A stretch of 64,000 bases of DNA, taken from NCBI RefSeq assembly GCF_003343245.1, contig NZ_CP024901.1, positions 744,001 to 808,000 of the forward strand, read 5' to 3'. The notes beneath the pieces are model-generated. The model was given only the letters and a program-made list of their open reading frames with translations, made no database searches and was not told the DNA's origin. Position numbers and translations under genes: made by a program. Source of the stretch: Photorhabdus laumondii subsp. laumondii (GTDB taxonomy: Bacteria; Pseudomonadota; Gammaproteobacteria; Enterobacterales; Enterobacteriaceae). Positions 41,012 to 52,880 of this stretch are shown here, in pieces (positions within the stretch are counted from its first letter, which is position 1; each line of letters begins with the position of its first letter).

Positions 41012-41800
41012 ATGATTGATGAAACCGCTTATATACATCCTAGCGCTATTGTAGAAGATGGTGCGGTTATTGGTGCCAATGTTCGTATTGGGCCGTTTTG
41101 TTGTATTGGCTCTCAGGTTGAAATTGGTGAAGGTACAGAGCTGAAGTCTCATGTTGTTGTCAATGGAATAACCAAAATCGGCCGTGATAATCAGATTTTT
41201 CAGTTTGCTTCTATTGGTGAAATGAATCAGGACCTGAAATATCACGGTGAACCAACCCGAGTTGAAATTGGTGATCGTAACCGTATCCGCGAAAGTGTCA
41301 CCATTCATCGTGGCACTGTGCAGGGTGGCGGTGTAACGAAAATCGGTAATGATAATTTGTTGATGGTTAATGCCCATATTGCTCATGACTGTATTGTCGG
41401 TGACCGTTGTGTCATTGCTAATAATGGTACTTTGGGGGGGCATGTTATCTTGGGTGATTATGTCATCATTGGTGGTATGAGTGCGATTCATCAGTTTTGT
41501 CAGATTGGCTCTCATGCTATGGTGGGCGGGTGTTCCGGTGTGGTACAGGATATTCCGCCATACGTTATTGCTCAGGGGAATCATGCAACACCTTTTGGCA
41601 CTAATGTCGAAGGCTTGAAACGCCGTGGTTTTGATAAAGATTCATTGAATGTAATTAGAAATGCGTACAAGATTTTGTATCGTAATGGAAAAACGTTAGA
41701 AGAAGCACAACAAGAAATTGCTGAGCTGGCTGAAAATAATCAGCATGTAAAAATCTTCAGCGATTTTCTGGCAAATTCTACCCGCGGCATCGTCCGTTAA
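41012..41800 (+). CDS. lpxA: UDP-N-acetylglucosamine O-acyltransferase
   Basis: First step of lipid A synthesis; transfers 3-hydroxymyristate to UDP-GlcNAc. It has 262 residues. The left-handed beta-helix trimer fold is visible as repeated hexapeptides ([16 protein letters not shown] and onward), with the catalytic His in [14 protein letters not shown]. The C-terminal helical domain ([20 protein letters not shown]) contributes to acyl-ACP binding. It lies 3 bp after fabZ and 4 bp before lpxB. Confidence 0.98.
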   Translation: MIDETAYIHPSAIVEDGAVIGANVRIGPFCCIGSQVEIGEGTELKSHVVVNGITKIGRDNQIFQFASIGEMNQDLKYHGEPTRVEIGDRNRIRESVTIHRGTVQGGGVTKIGNDNLLMVNAHIAHDCIVGDRCVIANNGTLGGHVILGDYVIIGGMSAIHQFCQIGSHAMVGGCSGVVQDIPPYVIAQGNHATPFGTNVEGLKRRGFDKDSLNVIRNAYKILYRNGKTLEEAQQEIAELAENNQHVKIFSDFLANSTRGIVR

Positions 41801-41804
41801 GTAG

Positions 41805-42989
41805 ATGAAGGATACTCCTTTGGCTACCATTTCTTCTATTGATAGTCTGCGTCCGTTGACTATTGGATTAATCGCCGGAGAAACTTCCGGTGATATCCTT
41901 GGAGCAGGTTTAATTCGTGCATTAAAAGCTAAAGTACCTAATGCCCGTTTTGTTGGTGTAGCAGGCCCTCTTATGCAGGCTGAAGGTTGTGAAGCTTGGT
42001 ATGAGATGGAAGAGCTAGCAGTAATGGGGATTGTCGAAGTTCTCGGACGTTTGCCTCGTTTGTTGAAAATACGTAAGGATCTGACAACCCGTTTCACGGA
42101 ACTAAAGCCTGATGTGTTTGTGGGCATCGATGCGCCGGATTTCAATATTACATTAGAAGGTCGGTTAAAACAGCGAGGCATCCGCACCATTCATTATGTT
42201 AGTCCGTCGGTATGGGCTTGGCGTCAGAAACGCGTTTTCAAAATTGGTAAAGCCACAGATATGGTTCTGGCTTTCTTACCTTTTGAAAAAGCGTTTTACG
42301 ATAAATTTAATGTTCCGTGCCGGTTTATTGGACATACCATGGCGGATGCTATGCCATTGCAACCCAATAAAGCGACGGCACGTGAGCTATTAGGTATTCT
42401 GCCAGAGTCTGTTTGCTTGGCTTTATTGCCGGGGAGTCGCCATTCTGAGGTTGAGATGCTGAGTGCGGATTTTCTTAAAACTGCTCAGTTATTGAAGCGA
42501 AACATACCTGATCTGCATGTATTTGTGCCGTTGGTGAATGCTAAACGGCGTGAACAATTTGAGCGCATTAAGCAAGAAGTTGCGCCAGAGCTGAATGTTC
42601 ATCTTGTCGATGGCAAAGCGAGAGAAATTATGATCGCAAGTGATGCCGCACTTTTGGCCTCTGGTACTGCTGCTCTGGAATGTATGCTGGCAAAGTGTCC
42701 AATGGTAGTTGGTTATCGGATGAAGCCATTGACTTTTTGGCTGGCAAAACGCCTGGTAAAAACGCCTTATGTTTCATTGCCTAACTTATTATCCGGTGAA
42801 GAGTTAGTTAAAGAATTATTGCAGGAAAAATGTCAGCCGCAAAAACTTGCAGATGAGTTGTTGCCGTTACTACAAGGCAGTGAAAAAGTTGGAGCATTGA
42901 AACAGACATTTTTACATTTGCATAAAAGCATTCGTTGTAATGCTGACGAACAGGCAGCACAAGCCGTGTTGGAATTGGCAGGGAAATAA
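41805..42989 (+). CDS. lpxB: Lipid A disaccharide synthase
   Basis: Glycosyltransferase (GT19) that condenses two acylated glucosamines into the lipid A disaccharide at the membrane. [20 protein letters not shown] lies near the N-terminus, [14 protein letters not shown] in the middle, and [12 protein letters not shown] and [11 protein letters not shown] in the donor domain. The ATG at 41805 gives 394 residues. The in-frame TTG at 41820 has a better ribosome binding site (AAGGA, seven bases away) and would remove five residues outside the conserved part. The stop overlaps the rnhB start by one base (TAATG). Confidence 0.96.
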
Positions 42990-43579
42990 TGGAATTTATA
43001 TATCCTCAGGCAAGTCTGATTGCTGGAGTTGATGAAGTTGGTCGAGGTCCGTTAGTGGGTGCAGTTGTGACTGCGGCTGTTATTTTAGATCCATTGCAGC
43101 CGATAGTTGGTTTGGCTGATTCTAAAAAACTTAGTGAAAAACGCCGCGAGGCACTGTATCTGGAAATTACAGAAAAAGCATTGTGCTGGAGTTTGGGGCG
43201 TGCAGAACCGGCAGAAATTGACCAATTGAATATCCTGCATGCAACTATGCTTGCGATGCAAAGGGCTGTGGCTAATTTGCCTATTTCTCCTGAATATGTG
43301 CTGATTGATGGTAACCGTTGCCCTAAATTACCTATGCCGGCACAAGCGGTGATAAAAGGCGATGGACTGGTTGCTGAAATCAGTGCCGCTTCTATTGTGG
43401 CGAAAGTTACCAGAGATCGGGAAATGGCTGAACTTGATCAGCTGTTTCCTGAATATGGATTTGCTAAGCATAAAGGCTACCCGACGGCATTTCATTTAGA
43501 AAAGTTGGTTCAGTTGGGAGCGACAGAACATCATCGTAAAAGTTTTGCGCCGGTTAAGAGAGCAATTGGCCTTAAATAA
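42989..43579 (+). CDS. rnhB: Ribonuclease HII
   Basis: Cuts RNA in RNA-DNA hybrids and starts ribonucleotide excision from DNA. It has 196 residues. The metal-binding acids are in [17 protein letters not shown] (DEVGRG), [23 protein letters not shown] and [13 protein letters not shown]. The start overlaps the lpxB stop, which indicates coupled translation. dnaE follows 53 bp later. Confidence 0.98.
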   Translation: MEFIYPQASLIAGVDEVGRGPLVGAVVTAAVILDPLQPIVGLADSKKLSEKRREALYLEITEKALCWSLGRAEPAEIDQLNILHATMLAMQRAVANLPISPEYVLIDGNRCPKLPMPAQAVIKGDGLVAEISAASIVAKVTRDREMAELDQLFPEYGFAKHKGYPTAFHLEKLVQLGATEHHRKSFAPVKRAIGLK

Positions 43580-43632
43580 ACTTGTTAACTGAATACAGCT
43601 ATTCTTCAAATTAATATCATCTGGATAAATAT

Positions 43633-46600
43633 ATGGCCGAACCCCGTTTTGTGCACTTACGTGTTCACAGCGACTATTCAATGATTGATGGCTTAGCCAA
43701 AACCAGCCCTTTAGTGAAAAAGGTTGCGCAATTAGGTATGCCGGCTTTTGCGATCACTGATTTTACTAATTTGTGTGGGCTGGTGAGATTTTACGGCAGT
43801 GCTCATGGAGCAGGAATAAAACCGATTATTGGTGCTGATTTTTATGTAGAAAGTGAACTGCTTGGTGATGAGCACGCTAGCTTGACCATTCTTGCGCGCA
43901 ATAATACGGGTTACCATAACCTGACATTGCTGATATCAGAGGCTTATCAGAAGGGATATGGTGCGATTGGTCCGACAATTAAACAGGAATGGCTGATAAA
44001 CCATAAAGAAGGGCTAATTCTGCTCTCCGGTGGTCGTATGGGGGATGTGGGTAAGTTCTTGTTGCGTGGTAATCAGGCTATGGTGGACCAATGCCTTGAG
44101 TTTTATCAGGAACATTTTCCCGGCTGTTATTATTTGGAGCTGATCCGTACTGGCCGTGCAGATGAAGAAAGTTATCTTCATGCGGCGGTGGCATTGGCAA
44201 CGGAAAAAAGCCTGCCTGTTGTTGCAACTAATGACGTTTGTTTCATTGATGGCGAAGATTTCGATGCTCATGAGATTCGCGTAGCGATTCATGATGGCTA
44301 TACCTTGGCTGATCCTAAACGTCCGAAAAATTACAGCCCTCAGCAATATCTGCGTAGTGAGCAGGAAATGTGTGAGCTATTCGCTGATATTCCTGAAGCG
44401 CTGGAAAACAGTGTAGAAATTGCTAAGCGCTGTAATGTCACTATTCGCCTTGGTGAATATTTCCTGCCGCAATTCCCTACGGGAGAAATGAGTACCGAAG
44501 ATTATCTGATAAATAGATCTCAACAAGGGTTGGAAGAACGTTTAGCATTTCTCTACCCGGATCCTAAAGTACGCGCAGAAAAACGTCCTGAATATGATGA
44601 GAGACTCGATATTGAACTTCGGGTTATCAACCAAATGGGATTCCCGGGCTACTTCCTGATCGTGATGGAATTCATTCAGTGGTCGAAAGACAACGGTGTT
44701 CCTGTTGGTCCGGGACGTGGTTCGGGAGCAGGTTCTCTGGTGGCTTATGCCCTAAAAATAACCGATCTCGATCCTTTGGAATTTGATCTGCTCTTTGAAC
44801 GATTCCTTAACCCTGAACGTGTTTCCATGCCCGATTTTGACGTCGATTTTTGTATGGAAAAACGCGATCTAGTGATTGATCATGTGGCTGATATGTATGG
44901 TCGTAATGCCGTATCTCAGATCATTACATTCGGTACAATGGCAGCGAAAGCAGTAATTCGGGATGTTGGCCGCGTGCTAGGGCATCCATACGGATTTGTT
45001 GATAGGATTTCCAAATTGATACCGCTTGATCCCGGTATGACGTTGGAGAAAGCATTTGCCGCTGAGCCACAACTTCCTGAAATCTATGAAGCGGATGAGG
45101 AAGTTAAAGCACTGATAGATATGGCGCGTAAATTGGAAGGTGTCACTCGTAATGCAGGGAAACATGCGGGTGGGGTGGTTATCGCCCCAACGAAGATCAC
45201 CGATTTTTCGCCTCTCTATTGTGACCCGGAAGGTTTGAACCCGGTTACTCAGTTTGATAAAAATGATGTGGAATATGCAGGGTTGGTGAAATTTGACTTC
45301 CTCGGGCTGAGAACACTGACCATTATCAACTGGGCATTGGAGATGATCAACGCGCGTAGAACGAAGAAAGGTCTAGAGCCGATTGATATTGCAGCGATTC
45401 CGCTGAACGATGCTAAAAGCTTTGATATGTTGCAACGCGCTGAAACAACAGCAGTATTTCAGCTGGAATCCCGTGGTATGAAGGATCTGATTAAACGTCT
45501 GCGTCCCGATTGCTTCGAAGATATGATCGCGCTTGTCGCTTTATTCCGTCCAGGTCCCTTGCAGTCAGGCATGGTGGATAACTTCATTGACCGCAAACAT
45601 GGCCGGGAAGAGCTCTCATACCCAGATATACAGTGGCAGCACGAATCTCTACAGCCTGTGTTGGAGCCAACTTACGGCATCATCCTTTATCAAGAACAAG
45701 TGATGCAGATTGCTCAGGTGCTGGCGGGATATACTCTCGGTGGTGCAGATATGCTCCGACGGGCGATGGGTAAGAAAAAGCCGGAGGAGATGGCTAAGCA
45801 GCGTTCTGTTTTTGAAGACGGTGCAAAGAAACTGGGTATTAATGGCGAACTGGCAATGAAAATCTTTGACCTGGTAGAGAAGTTTGCCGGTTATGGATTT
45901 AATAAATCTCACTCTGCTGCGTATGCCTTGGTTTCTTATCAGACTTTATGGCTGAAAGCGCATTACCCGGCTGAATTCATGGCTGCGGTAATGACTGCGG
46001 ATATGGATAATACAGAAAAAGTCGTTGGGTTGATTGATGAATGCTGGCGCATGGGGCTGAAAATCTTACCACCTGATATTAATAGTGGTTTGTATCATTT
46101 CCACGTTAATGATGATGGGGAGATCGTATATGGAATCGGCGCAATTAAAGGGGTAGGTGAAGGGCCGATTGAAGCGATCATCGAAGCTCGTCAGAAAGAT
46201 GGTTATTTTAGAGAACTGTTTGATTTATGTGCCCGTGTTGACACCAAGAAGTTAAATCGCCGAGTGATGGAAAAACTGATCATGTCAGGGGCATTTGACC
46301 GTTTAGGGCCGCACCGTGCAGCACTGATGTCTTCGTTGGAAGATGCGCTAAAAGCGGCAGATCAACATGCTAAAGCAGAAGCTACTGGTCAGACTGATAT
46401 GTTTGGTGTATTAGCTGAAGCGCCAGAAGAAGTGGAACGCTCTTATGCCAATATTTCTCAATGGCCGGAACAGATTGTTCTTGATGGTGAACGGGAAACG
46501 CTAGGTCTCTATTTAACTGGGCATCCTATCACCCGTTATTTAAAAGAAATTGAGCGTTATACTAGTGGATTGCGGTTAAAAGATGTGAATCCAACCCCAC

Positions 46601-47115
46601 GCGGTCAAGTAACAACTGTGATAGGTTTGGTGCTGGCATCCAAAGTGATTATAACCAAACGAGGTAACCGGATTGGTATTTGTACTTTAGATGATCGTTC
46701 AGGACGTCTAGAAGTTATGTTATTTTCCGATGCCTTGGAGAAATATCGGCATTTGCTAGAACAAGACCGGATATTAATCGCTACAGGTCAGGTCAGCTTT
46801 GATGATTTCAATGGCGGTCTTAAAATGACAGCCCGTGAATTAATGGATATTAGTGAAGCGCGTGAAAAATATGCGCGTGGGCTTGCTATCTCGCTGTCAG
46901 ACAGGCAAATTGATGATCAATTGTTGAGCCGTCTTCGTAGTGCATTGGAACCACATCGTTCGGGAACGATACCGGTTCATCTTTATTACCAGAGGGAAGA
47001 CGCCCGCGCCCGTTTAAGATTTGGCGCGACGTGGAGGGTAACGCCAACGGATAACCTTCTGACAGATTTGCGAACTCTGCTGGGTAATGAGCAGGTAGAA
47101 TTAGAATTTGACTAA
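43633..47115 (+). CDS. dnaE: DNA polymerase III alpha subunit
   Basis: Catalytic subunit of the replicative polymerase. It has 1160 residues, as in E. coli. The order is PHP domain ([18 protein letters not shown]), palm with the catalytic aspartates in [14 protein letters not shown] (D401 and D403), thumb and fingers ([50 protein letters not shown]), helix-hairpin-helix, OB fold ([20 protein letters not shown]) and the C-terminal tau-binding region. The next gene's ribosome binding site begins just after the stop codon. Confidence 0.99.
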   Translation: MAEPRFVHLRVHSDYSMIDGLAKTSPLVKKVAQLGMPAFAITDFTNLCGLVRFYGSAHGAGIKPIIGADFYVESELLGDEHASLTILARNNTGYHNLTLLISEAYQKGYGAIGPTIKQEWLINHKEGLILLSGGRMGDVGKFLLRGNQAMVDQCLEFYQEHFPGCYYLELIRTGRADEESYLHAAVALATEKSLPVVATNDVCFIDGEDFDAHEIRVAIHDGYTLADPKRPKNYSPQQYLRSEQEMCELFADIPEALENSVEIAKRCNVTIRLGEYFLPQFPTGEMSTEDYLINRSQQGLEERLAFLYPDPKVRAEKRPEYDERLDIELRVINQMGFPGYFLIVMEFIQWSKDNGVPVGPGRGSGAGSLVAYALKITDLDPLEFDLLFERFLNPERVSMPDFDVDFCMEKRDLVIDHVADMYGRNAVSQIITFGTMAAKAVIRDVGRVLGHPYGFVDRISKLIPLDPGMTLEKAFAAEPQLPEIYEADEEVKALIDMARKLEGVTRNAGKHAGGVVIAPTKITDFSPLYCDPEGLNPVTQFDKNDVEYAGLVKFDFLGLRTLTIINWALEMINARRTKKGLEPIDIAAIPLNDAKSFDMLQRAETTAVFQLESRGMKDLIKRLRPDCFEDMIALVALFRPGPLQSGMVDNFIDRKHGREELSYPDIQWQHESLQPVLEPTYGIILYQEQVMQIAQVLAGYTLGGADMLRRAMGKKKPEEMAKQRSVFEDGAKKLGINGELAMKIFDLVEKFAGYGFNKSHSAAYALVSYQTLWLKAHYPAEFMAAVMTADMDNTEKVVGLIDECWRMGLKILPPDINSGLYHFHVNDDGEIVYGIGAIKGVGEGPIEAIIEARQKDGYFRELFDLCARVDTKKLNRRVMEKLIMSGAFDRLGPHRAALMSSLEDALKAADQHAKAEATGQTDMFGVLAEAPEEVERSYANISQWPEQIVLDGERETLGLYLTGHPITRYLKEIERYTSGLRLKDVNPTPRGQVTTVIGLVLASKVIITKRGNRIGICTLDDRSGRLEVMLFSDALEKYRHLLEQDRILIATGQVSFDDFNGGLKMTARELMDISEAREKYARGLAISLSDRQIDDQLLSRLRSALEPHRSGTIPVHLYYQREDARARLRFGATWRVTPTDNLLTDLRTLLGNEQVELEFD

Positions 47116-47128
47116 AATTAGGAATGTT

Positions 47129-48088
47129 ATGAGTCTGAATTTTCTTGAATTTGAACAGCCGATTGCCGAGCTGGAAGCGAAAATTGATTCGCTAACCGCA
47201 GTTAGCCGTCAAGGTGAAAAATTAGATATAAATCTGGATGAAGAAGTACAACGTTTGCGGGAAAAAAGTCTGGAATTGACTCGCAAAATCTTTTCAGATT
47301 TAGGTGCCTGGCAAATTGCTCAGCTTGCTCGTCACCCACGTCGTCCTTATACGTTGGACTATATTCAGCATATTTTTACTGATTTTGAAGAGCTTGCTGG
47401 TGATCGTGCTTATGCTGATGACAAAGCAATTGTGGGTGGTCTGGCTCGTATTGATGGACGTCCAGTGATGGTGATTGGTCACCAAAAAGGCCGTGAAACC
47501 AAAGAAAAAATTCGCCGTAATTTCGGTATGCCAGCGCCAGAAGGTTATCGTAAAGCTTTGCGCCTGATGGAAATGGCAGAGCGTTTTAAACTGCCAATTA
47601 TTACTTTCATTGATACTCCTGGTGCATATCCTGGGGTTGGTGCAGAAGAACGTGGTCAATCTGAGGCGATAGCTCGCAACTTGCGTGAAATGTCCCGCCT
47701 GTCTGTGCCTGTTATTTGTACTGTGATTGGTGAAGGTGGCTCTGGTGGTGCATTGGCGATTGGTGTTGGTGATAAAGTGAATATGCTGCAATATAGTACT
47801 TATTCTGTTATCTCCCCAGAAGGTTGTGCCTCAATTTTGTGGAAAAGCGCGGAAAAAGCACCTTTGGCGGCAGAAGCTATGGGGATCACTGCTCCTCGTT
47901 TGAAAGAGTTGGAGTTGGTCGATACTGTGATTTCAGAGCCATTAGGTGGTGCTCATCGTGACTATGAAGCAATATCCACGTCGTTGAAAGCTCAGTTGTT
48001 GATTGACCTGGCAGAGCTTGATCATTTGACATCTGAAGAATTAGTCAACCGCCGATATCAGCGCTTGATGCAATATGGTTATTGCTGA
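47129..48088 (+). CDS. accA: Acetyl-CoA carboxylase carboxyltransferase alpha subunit
   Basis: With AccD transfers CO2 from carboxybiotin to acetyl-CoA, the first step of fatty acid synthesis. The start is the ATG at 47129 ([23 protein letters not shown] five bases before), giving 319 residues as in E. coli; the open frame upstream overlaps dnaE. The carboxyltransferase core has [20 protein letters not shown] and [15 protein letters not shown]. In E. coli ldcC follows; here there is an ERIC element and then tilS. Confidence 0.98.
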   Translation: MSLNFLEFEQPIAELEAKIDSLTAVSRQGEKLDINLDEEVQRLREKSLELTRKIFSDLGAWQIAQLARHPRRPYTLDYIQHIFTDFEELAGDRAYADDKAIVGGLARIDGRPVMVIGHQKGRETKEKIRRNFGMPAPEGYRKALRLMEMAERFKLPIITFIDTPGAYPGVGAEERGQSEAIARNLREMSRLSVPVICTVIGEGGSGGALAIGVGDKVNMLQYSTYSVISPEGCASILWKSAEKAPLAAEAMGITAPRLKELELVDTVISEPLGGAHRDYEAISTSLKAQLLIDLAELDHLTSEELVNRRYQRLMQYGYC

Positions 48089-48113
48089 TATTTGAATTAA
48101 TTGTTTGGATAAG

Positions 48114-48158
48114 GGATGGTAACTGACTGGAAATGATAAATTTCAGTCACTTCCATCC
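48114..48158 (+). terminator. Imperfect hairpin downstream of accA
   Basis: GGATGG pairs with CCATCC and CTGACTGGAAA with TTTCAGTCAC around a short loop. It is followed after a few bases by a T-rich tract (TTTACTGTTTCTGCTTC). It probably ends the dnaE-accA transcript. Confidence 0.6.
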
Positions 48159-48253
48159 TTTACTGTTTCTGCTTCTTTTTATCATTTCATATTGTTAATG
48201 AAAGTAGTGAAGAACATTATCTGACTGACAGAGGTTTTAAACTTACTAAAGTA

Positions 48254-48380
48254 TATACCCTATGGATTTCAAGATGCATCGCGGCGGCAAGGGAGCGAAT
48301 CCCCGGGAGCATAGATAACTATGTGACTGGGGTGAGTGAGTGCAGCCAACAAAGAAGCAACTTGAAAGATAACGGGTATA
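48254..48380. repeat. ERIC element (127 bp) between accA and tilS
   Basis: TATACCCTATGGATTTCAAG at the left, AACTTGAAAGATAACGGGTA plus TA at the right, with the core AATCCCCGGGAGCATAG and GTGACTGGGGTGAG. It ends 46 bp before the tilS start. Confidence 0.94.
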
Positions 48381-48426
48381 ATAATGAATTCATATTATTG
48401 CAAGCTAAGGAACTCTTGAATCTATA

Positions 48427-49755
48427 ATGGCAAACATTGATGAGAGACTATTTGTCACCTTGGCTAAACAGCTTGGTGAATATAAGAAAATCCTGGTTGG
48501 ATTCAGTGGTGGGCTAGATTCCTCTGTTTTGCTTCATTTATTGGTTAATTGGCGTAATCAACATAATCAGAAAATTCAACTAAGGGCAATACATATTCAC
48601 CACGGTTTAAACCTAAAAGCAGATCAGTGGATTGAACATTGTCAGCTGATCTGTGATGACTGGCAAGTGGAGTTTCATTCTGCAAGAGTAACGATAGATG
48701 CTCGTCAAAAGGGGATTGAGGCTGCTGCTCGTGATGCTCGATATCAGGTATTCAAGAGCGAATTACAAAAAGATGAAGTTTTGGTAACAGCTCAACATCT
48801 TGATGATCAGGCGGAGACTTTTTTACTGGCATTAAAGCGAGGTAGTGGTCCGGCAGGTCTTGCTTCTATGCCTTCAATCGCTGTATTTGCTGATACATTA
48901 TTGTTACGTCCGTTACTTGACTATAGCCGGAATGAATTGGAAAAGTATGCCAGTAAACATCGTCTGAATTGGATTGAAGACGATAGTAATCAAGATGATC
49001 GTTATGACAGAAATTTTCTGCGCTTACATATCATGCCGTTACTAAATCAACGTTGGTCGCATTTCCCTAAAGCTGCTGCTCGTAGTGCAAGTTTATGTGG
49101 TGAACAAGAGCAGCTTCTAGATGAGTTACTGAATGAGTCTTTGAAAGAGTTGATAACCCAAGATGGTGCTTTGGGTATTGTGTCTTTGGCTGTATGTTCA
49201 GAAGCTAAACGAAATGCTTTGTTACGCCGTTGGTTTGGTTACCATGGGATGAAAATGCCTTCACGAGAGCAGCTTAACCGGCTTTGGTATGAGGTAGCTC
49301 TGGCTCGTACTGATGCGGAGCCTCGGCTACAATTTGGTAAATATGATGTACGCCGTTATAAGCAAAAACTCTGGTTGGTTCCTCAGTGGCAATCTTTGAG
49401 AGAGACTATTCTTGAGTGGGATATTTGCAATACTTTGGTATTACCGGATCGCTTAGGAGAATTGAATATTGCTGACCGCGGTATTCAAGTAAGGGTCCCG
49501 GCTGATAATGAACGAGTGACTATTCGCTTTGGTGTCCAGGGAATGATAAGTATTGTGGGGCGTCAACACTCCCGGCATAGTAAAAAATTGTGGCAAGAGC
49601 TTGGGGTTGCTCCATGGCTTAGAGAGCGAATTCCATTGCTTTATTACAACGAACAATTGATAGCGGCGTTAGGTGTTTTTGTCACCAAGGAAAGTGAAGC
49701 GGCAGAAGGAAGGAAGATGTTAACAATGAACTGGCATAAAACGCTGTTAAAATAA
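48427..49755 (+). CDS. tilS: tRNA(Ile)-lysidine synthetase
   Basis: Changes C34 of the CAU-anticodon tRNA-Ile2 to lysidine, so that it reads AUA. The ATP-binding PP-loop is VGFSGGLDSSVLLHLL (residues 20-35). Downstream are HIHHGLNLKADQW, TAQHLDDQAETFLLALKRGSG and the linker DDSNQDDRYDRNFLR. The C-terminal domains are the E. coli-like two-part extension, 442 residues in total. Essential. A terminator shared with the convergent rof follows. Confidence 0.97.
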   Translation: MANIDERLFVTLAKQLGEYKKILVGFSGGLDSSVLLHLLVNWRNQHNQKIQLRAIHIHHGLNLKADQWIEHCQLICDDWQVEFHSARVTIDARQKGIEAAARDARYQVFKSELQKDEVLVTAQHLDDQAETFLLALKRGSGPAGLASMPSIAVFADTLLLRPLLDYSRNELEKYASKHRLNWIEDDSNQDDRYDRNFLRLHIMPLLNQRWSHFPKAAARSASLCGEQEQLLDELLNESLKELITQDGALGIVSLAVCSEAKRNALLRRWFGYHGMKMPSREQLNRLWYEVALARTDAEPRLQFGKYDVRRYKQKLWLVPQWQSLRETILEWDICNTLVLPDRLGELNIADRGIQVRVPADNERVTIRFGVQGMISIVGRQHSRHSKKLWQELGVAPWLRERIPLLYYNEQLIAALGVFVTKESEAAEGRKMLTMNWHKTLLK

Positions 49756-49762
49756 AAAGTTA

Positions 49763-49784
49763 AGCCGCCAAAGGCGGCTGTTTT
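49763..49784. terminator. Terminator between tilS and rof
   Basis: AGCCGCC, loop AAA, GGCGGCT then GTTTTCT on the plus strand. On the minus strand it is followed by TAACTTTTTATTTT, so it can serve both genes. Confidence 0.88.
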
Positions 49785-49787
49785 CTA

Positions 49788-50054
49788 TCAAGATTCAGAG
49801 GGTTCAATAATAATAGTGCCAATCTTAGGGTGACTGAAACTAGCAATATGATCTAACCGCAATTCACAAGGTTTACCTTCTGTTTCAATGATCAAGTATT
49901 CAACTTTTTTTCTTAAAACCAAATCACAGGCTTTTCCTTCAATAACTTCCCCACCCCGCAACTTTATGTGGAGGTGGAGCTGATGTTGGCAAGTTGACTC
50001 AAGATTGTCGTAGTCGTCACAGTTAATTGGTTGATATTCAGTATTTATAGACAT
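49788..50054 (-). CDS. rof: Rho-binding antiterminator Rof
   Basis: Small Sm-like protein that binds Rho and inhibits termination. It has 88 residues, with the family core YQPINCDDYDNLE, KACDLVLRKKVEYLIIE and LRLDHIASFSHPKIGT. It is convergent with tilS, as in E. coli. In E. coli yaeP, yaeQ and arfB lie between rof and nlpE; none is present here. Confidence 0.94.
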   Translation of the reverse strand: MSINTEYQPINCDDYDNLESTCQHQLHLHIKLRGGEVIEGKACDLVLRKKVEYLIIETEGKPCELRLDHIASFSHPKIGTIIIEPSES

Positions 50055-50388
50055 ATTCGCTCACCACTATGGTTAGTGGCGGTTATTGCCGCCCGTGGTT
50101 GTTAAAAATTGTAACTCAAAAGCACTATTAATGACTATAGCACAGGAAATCAATCGTGATTAATGAATAACTTTGGTTATTCATTCTGAACAGTAAGTAA
50201 ATAAAAGTCTTATTTCACAGCAAGTTCCTGACAGAAGTATTAAAATCGGCCCACGTTATTTTGCTATTATTGAGTAACATCCTTAAGAAGGACAGTATTT
50301 ACGCTATTAAGCTTGAATAATCGCTATGTTCCTTGTGTTACTTATAAGATGAGAATTATAAAGCTCATTATACTGTGTGGAGATAAAT
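50055..50388. other. Intergenic region between rof and nlpE
   Basis: About 330 bp between divergent genes. No coding sequence, ERIC element or clear hairpin was seen. The part next to nlpE (TGTGTGGAGATAAAT) is its ribosome binding region. E. coli has yaeP-yaeQ-arfB in this place. Confidence 0.55.
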
Positions 50389-51060
50389 GTGAATAAAAAA
50401 CTTTTGACAGCGTTAGTTGCTGTGGGCGTATCTGCTTTGATGGGATGTAAAGGTAACTCAGCACAGCAAATGAGTTCACAGCCAGTAGATCAGACTTTTC
50501 ATGGTGCTCTTCCTTGTGCTGATTGTTCTGGTATTGATACCACACTGTTATTGGATAATGACGGTACTTATATTCTGGAACAAACTTATATTGGCGCTCG
50601 TGATGGTGACCAGTCGTTCTTTGAATCCGGTCTATGGGCGAAAGATGGAGAGAAAATTCGCCTGACAAAATCAGACGACCAGAAATCTTATTATCTGTCG
50701 AAAGGTGAAAACCTGGTAATGCTGGATATTGAAGGCAATAAAATTGAATCATCATTCAATTATGAACTGCAACGGGTAAAACCGAAGAAATTGGCGGGTG
50801 AATACAGTTATATGGCTGATGCTGCTTTGTTTACAGATTGTAGTACGGGTAAGCGGTATGCTGTAACGGAAAGTCTGGATTTGGAGCAAGGCTATCACCA
50901 AGTCGGTGTGGAAGGTGGAACGCCGGTTTATGTTGAAGTTGAAGGCTATTACAGCGTCCGTCCTTCAATGGAAGATGGGCAATTTGATCCTGCCTTGATT
51001 CAGACAGGTAAAATCCATTTCGATAAATCGAAATCTTGTAATATGAAGAAACAATTCTAG
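50389..51060 (+). CDS. nlpE: Envelope stress lipoprotein NlpE (CutF)
   Basis: Outer-membrane lipoprotein that triggers the Cpx response on surface contact or when lipoprotein sorting or disulfide formation fails. I use the GTG at 50389, with GGAG six bases upstream and a clean lipoprotein signal (NKKLLTALVAVGVSALMGC); the GTG at 50377 lies before the ribosome binding site. It has 223 residues. The N-terminal barrel has the CxxC motif GALPCADCSGIDT, and the C-terminal OB-like domain carries a second Cys pair (FTDCSTG and KSCNMKK) as in the E. coli sensor of disulfide stress. Confidence 0.95.
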   Translation: MNKKLLTALVAVGVSALMGCKGNSAQQMSSQPVDQTFHGALPCADCSGIDTTLLLDNDGTYILEQTYIGARDGDQSFFESGLWAKDGEKIRLTKSDDQKSYYLSKGENLVMLDIEGNKIESSFNYELQRVKPKKLAGEYSYMADAALFTDCSTGKRYAVTESLDLEQGYHQVGVEGGTPVYVEVEGYYSVRPSMEDGQFDPALIQTGKIHFDKSKSCNMKKQF

Positions 51061-51072
51061 CTTCAGTATGAA

Positions 51073-51130
51073 TGGTGATAATGGGCTAAGCAGCGTAAAA
51101 TGCTCTGTTGCGATATGACCATTATCACCA
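51073..51130. terminator. Inverted repeat between nlpE and proS
   Basis: TGGTGATAATGG (51073-51084) and its perfect complement CCATTATCACCA (51119-51130) enclose 34 bases that hold a smaller stem. It lies between convergent genes. It has no T tract, so its terminator role is uncertain. Confidence 0.55.
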
Positions 51131-51161
51131 CGTTATTCAATAAGTTACTGAATAATCCTAA

Positions 51162-52880
51162 TTAACAACCAAGTTGTTGCTTCAGGTAATCAACAACATT
51201 GTCTAGTTTCAGCATCTGTTTTTCATCATTGCGACGATGTTTATATTCTACTTCGCCATTATCAAGATTACGGTCACCAATAACGACAGTGTGTGGTACA
51301 CCGATAAGCTCCATATCGGCAAACATCACGCCTGGGCGTTCCTTGCGATCATCAAAAATAACATCAATACCGCTAGCGCGTAGATCGGCATACAGTTTCT
51401 CTGCAACTTCTTTAACACGGTATGACTTGTGCATATTCATTGGCAAAATAGCAACTTGGAATGGTGCAATTGCATCAGGCCAGATGATACCGCGGTCATC
51501 GTGATTTTGTTCAATCGCTGCGGCGACAATACGAGTGACGCCAATACCATAACAGCCCATAGTGACTATCTGATTGTGGCCGTCTTCGCCTTGAACCGTC
51601 GCTTTCATGGCATCAGAATATTTGGTGCCAAGCTGGAAGATATGGCCCACTTCAATACCACGTTTGATGAGCAATGTACCTTTACCATCCGGGCTGGCAT
51701 CACCTTCAACAACATTACGGATATCAGCAACCTCTGGTACTGGTAGATCACGCTCCCAGTTAATACCGAAATAGTGTTTGTCATTGATATTGGCACCTGC
51801 GCCAAAGTCACTCATCACTGCCACACTGCGGTCAATAATAGCAGGTATTGGCAGATTGACAGGTCCCAATGAACCCGGGCCTGCACCAACAATTGAGCGA
51901 ATCTCTTCTTCGGTAGCGAAAGTCAGTGGGCTGGCAACTAAAGATAATTTCTCTGCCTTGATTTCATTAAGTTCATGGTCGCCGCGAACCAGTAAGGCGA
52001 TCAATTTATGACTTGTTCCTTCTGCTGCGTGAACCATCAGGGTTTTAACTGTTTTCTCAATTGGTAGATTGAATTGCTCAACCAGTTCAGCAATTGTTTT
52101 TGCGTTTGGGGTATCTACCAGATGCATATCTTCTGTTGGTACTGCGCGATCATGAGCGGGGGCAACAGCTTCGGCTAATTCAATATTGGCTGCGTAGTTG
52201 GATTCAGTGGAGAAGACGATATCATCTTCTCCACTGGCTGCCAGAACCTGAAATTCATGAGAAGCACTACCACCGATGGAACCGGTATCAGCCAGAACAG
52301 CACGAAAATCCAAACCTATACGGGTAAAAATTTTGCTGTAGGCTTCGTACATGTTGTCGTAAGTTTCTTGTAATGATGTCTGGGTAGCATGGAAAGAGTA
52401 AGCATCTTTCATTAGGAATTCACGGGAGCGCATCACGCCAAAACGAGGGCGAACTTCATCGCGAAATTTAGTCTGGATCTGGAATAGAGTCAGTGGTAAC
52501 TGCTTATATGAGCTGACTTCATTGCGGATCAGATCAGTGATGACCTCTTCATGAGTTGGGCCTAGTACAAAAGGACGATCACCTCGGTCAACAAAACGCA
52601 GTAACTCTGGACCATATTGTTCCCAGCGGCCACTTTCTTGCCATAGATCTGCCGGTTGTACGACGGGCATAGATATTTCAATCGCTCCGGTATTGTTCAT
52701 CTCTTCTCGAACAATTTTTTCGACTTTTTTGAGTACACGGATACCTGTAGGCATCCAATTGTACAGACCTGAAGCGAGCTTACGGATCATGCCCGCACGC
52801 AGCATCAGCTTATGGCTGACAACCTCCGCATCGGCAGGAGTCTCTTTTAATGTAGAGAGCAGATATTGGCTAGTACGCAT
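51162..52880 (-). CDS. proS: Prolyl-tRNA synthetase
   Basis: Class II synthetase of the bacterial type with the YbaK-like editing domain between motifs 2 and 3. It has 572 residues, as in E. coli. The order is motif 1 and [20 protein letters not shown] near the N-terminus, motif 2 [20 protein letters not shown], insertion domain about residues 225-400, motif 3 [18 protein letters not shown], then the anticodon-binding domain. It is convergent with nlpE. Confidence 0.99.
   Translation of the reverse strand: MRTSQYLLSTLKETPADAEVVSHKLMLRAGMIRKLASGLYNWMPTGIRVLKKVEKIVREEMNNTGAIEISMPVVQPADLWQESGRWEQYGPELLRFVDRGDRPFVLGPTHEEVITDLIRNEVSSYKQLPLTLFQIQTKFRDEVRPRFGVMRSREFLMKDAYSFHATQTSLQETYDNMYEAYSKIFTRIGLDFRAVLADTGSIGGSASHEFQVLAASGEDDIVFSTESNYAANIELAEAVAPAHDRAVPTEDMHLVDTPNAKTIAELVEQFNLPIEKTVKTLMVHAAEGTSHKLIALLVRGDHELNEIKAEKLSLVASPLTFATEEEIRSIVGAGPGSLGPVNLPIPAIIDRSVAVMSDFGAGANINDKHYFGINWERDLPVPEVADIRNVVEGDASPDGKGTLLIKRGIEVGHIFQLGTKYSDAMKATVQGEDGHNQIVTMGCYGIGVTRIVAAAIEQNHDDRGIIWPDAIAPFQVAILPMNMHKSYRVKEVAEKLYADLRASGIDVIFDDRKERPGVMFADMELIGVPHTVVIGDRNLDNGEVEYKHRRNDEKQMLKLDNVVDYLKQQLGC

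Noticed and set aside
40889..41584. 231-codon minus-strand open frame opposite fabZ and lpxA
   Set aside because: It is a mirror of the repetitive hexapeptide coding sequence of lpxA; it is rich in Asn, Thr and Ile, has no family resemblance, and lies wholly over two clear genes.
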